Source: Escallonia rubra | Taxonomy: Eukaryota; Streptophyta; Magnoliopsida; Escalloniales; Escalloniaceae | Direction: 5' to 3' | NCBI GenBank assembly: GCA_033065855.1 | Contig: JAVXUO010000405.1 | Location: forward strand, 1 to 64,000 | DNA length: 64,000 bases | Shown here: piece by piece, positions 62,810 to 64,000 of the stretch | How the letters are laid out: the number at the start of each line of letters is the position of its first letter | How positions within the stretch are numbered: position 1 is the stretch's first letter | Program-made: the position numbers and the translations under genes | Notes under the pieces: generated by a model | Databases searched by the model: none | Told to the model about the DNA's origin: nothing | The model's input: only the letters and a program-made list of their open reading frames with translations

Positions 62810-63170
62810 TTTCGTTTTCAGTTTTTTTTCCAATTTTATAAACTGGAGAAAAAAAATGCGTTTGGCACACAGTTTTCATTTTTTTTTTCCCAGTTTTGAA
62901 AACATAGTTATTTTTTAAAACTCTCATCTAGGAGTTTTAGGTTTTCAGTTTTGATTTTTATTATGAGACCACCCTCCCACCGCTGCAGCCACCGTTATGC
63001 CTTACCACCGCCACCGCAAACCACCACAAAAAAAAAAACTCAAAATAAAAACTGGATAATCAAATATTCATTTGTTTTTATAAAAAATAAAAACTAAATT
63101 TATTTTTATTTTTATTTTTGGGAAGCAGAAAACCAATACTAAAAATAATTTCAAACGCTACCTGAGTTTC
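62810..63170. mobile_element. Possible terminal-repeat element with CCACCG core
   Basis: The left part carries TTTTCAGTTTT and ATGCGTTTGGCAC. The right part read in reverse gives GGTAGCGTTTGAAA and TTGGTTTTCTGCTTCCC. The centre has CCACCGCCACCGC-type triplets, like the element near 41.5 kb. Ends and target duplication were not established. Confidence 0.3.
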
Positions 63171-63425
63171 TATTTGCAAGGCTTTAGCGGGCGGGTATTG
63201 GTGTGAAAGCGGTCAATTGGGCAGGCTCACGTGTCGGCTCGTTAGCATGTTCGGTTTGTTGTACTGTTCATTTGCTAGCCTATGTGCTGGCTCTTAGTTT
63301 TGCAGTATTTTGGGCTTAAGAACATGGCTTCTCTGATGTCAAATTATTCACTAGTTTTACAGTATTCTGGGCTTGAGAATATGGCCTTTTTTAATATTAA
63401 ATTATTCGCCGATGATGTTTTCTTG

Positions 63426-63785
63426 TTTTTTTTTGGTTAATAGGAGAATTGCATTATCTGGCCTTAAGGCCTTACAGATAGGTACAATCCAGGACACAAG
63501 CGATAACTACAATAAAAGCAGTGGACACCCCATATCTAAGAGTGGCTCATCACAAAACAAAACCAAAAAGTAAGCTAGCGCTGCACGTGTTCATCGACCC
63601 AATCTTGGTAGACAGTCGTACGGGCCTGACAAGCAAAAGCAGCTTCCTTCAAAAGATGTGGAGCAGCCCAGTCAATACTAAAGTGATGAAACTCTATAAC
63701 AGTATTACAAAAATCGTAGATGATGGGTGCCACTGTATCTAGAATGTCCTCAACGTCCGCCATCTGGTGGAAGATTAGACAACTG
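63426..63785 (-). mobile_element. LINE-like 3' end, second copy, opposite orientation
   Basis: Read on the minus strand: TAATCTTCCACCAG, then a 62-aa frame (63763-63575, MADVEDILDTVAPIIYDFC to VYQDWVDEHVQR), a T-rich untranslated part, AATGCAATTCTCCTATTAACC and a poly(A) tail (T run at 63426-63434). The protein and the terminal sequence match the copy at 9150-9592. About 240 bases from 63786 to the window end may continue the element. Confidence 0.55.
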
Positions 63786-64000
63786 ATTCGTCTACAACAG
63801 GCTCTTCTGCACTTTTTGATTTATACTACAAGTTAGACATATTGTCTAATGATGTTCCATAAATAGAGAAGGTAAGCAACTTCTCGCTTAATCCCGAAGG
63901 TAAGCTTGTTTTGCGAGATGGAGTCGTATACCCCATGTTCATGTACTGGACTGCTCCGGGGTTCCAAGCCATTTTAAGATCTCGAGCAGATGCGTCAAGT

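Larger units (their letters stand above)
60886..63425. other. Upstream region of the GARP gene and intergenic DNA
   Basis: No coding region is supported. It holds a CA run near 61891, a GC-rich piece with ACGTGTC motifs at about 61925-62035 and an A/T-rich element-like part near 62810-63170. Confidence 0.55.

Noticed and set aside
1-64000. CRISPR arrays, bacterial operons, or a biosynthetic gene cluster
   Set aside because: The genes are plant nuclear genes with introns and unrelated functions. No spaced direct-repeat array or clustered pathway was seen.

Overview
The window looks like 64 kb of nuclear DNA from a flowering plant. The genes have many short GT-AG introns, encode plant-specific families (APS reductase with a fused thioredoxin-like domain, SKU5-like cupredoxin proteins, rhamnogalacturonan lyase, GARP transcription factor), and sit among microsatellites, MITEs, a SINE and LINE 3' ends. 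Coding sequence is not GC-biased, which fits a eudicot better than a grass. I could not name the species. Exon structures were built by hand: each reported gene keeps one reading frame through all its junctions, but no transcript evidence was available.

Left part (1-23 kb): a repeat-rich start with telomere-like AAACCCT blocks; a chloroplast APS reductase gene (+, 1680-4548); about 5 kb of gene-poor DNA ending in a LINE 3' end; a GPI-anchored GH17/X8 beta-1,3-glucanase gene (+, 9828-12436); a TDP2-type DNA repair phosphodiesterase with two RanBP2 zinc fingers (+, 13530-17586); and a 15-exon rhamnogalacturonan lyase gene (-, 18995-22587).

Middle part (23-47 kb): a nuclear tRNA-Phe(GAA) gene (-); an eight-exon SKU5-similar (SKS) gene (+, 26033-30074); a tight group of young insertions just downstream of it (a hAT-type MITE and a tRNA-derived SINE, both with recognisable target duplications); an intronless four-helix membrane protein of unknown function (+, 32019-32699); old gene or transposon remnants; the mitochondrial glycine-cleavage T-protein gene (-, 37343-40164); two more terminal-repeat elements; and a six-exon plant protein of unknown function (+, 44509-46886).

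Right part (47-64 kb): UTP6, a component of the rRNA-processing small-subunit processome (-, 47687-54460); a secreted glycine-rich protein (-, 55920-56429); a GARP/MYB-like transcription factor with a C-terminal EAR-like motif (-, 57316-60885) that carries an LTR-like sequence in an intron; and a gene-poor end with a second copy of the LINE 3' end, in opposite orientation to the first.

The genes do not form a pathway or cluster: this is ordinary plant gene order. Three encode cell-wall or apoplast proteins (glucanase, SKS, glycine-rich protein) and the rhamnogalacturonan lyase acts on wall pectin, but they are not adjacent as a unit. I found no clear undescribed system. The points most worth checking are a SUMO-interacting motif and exon-end duplication in the TDP2 gene, a possible non-anchored isoform of the glucanase, and the well-delimited transposon insertions.
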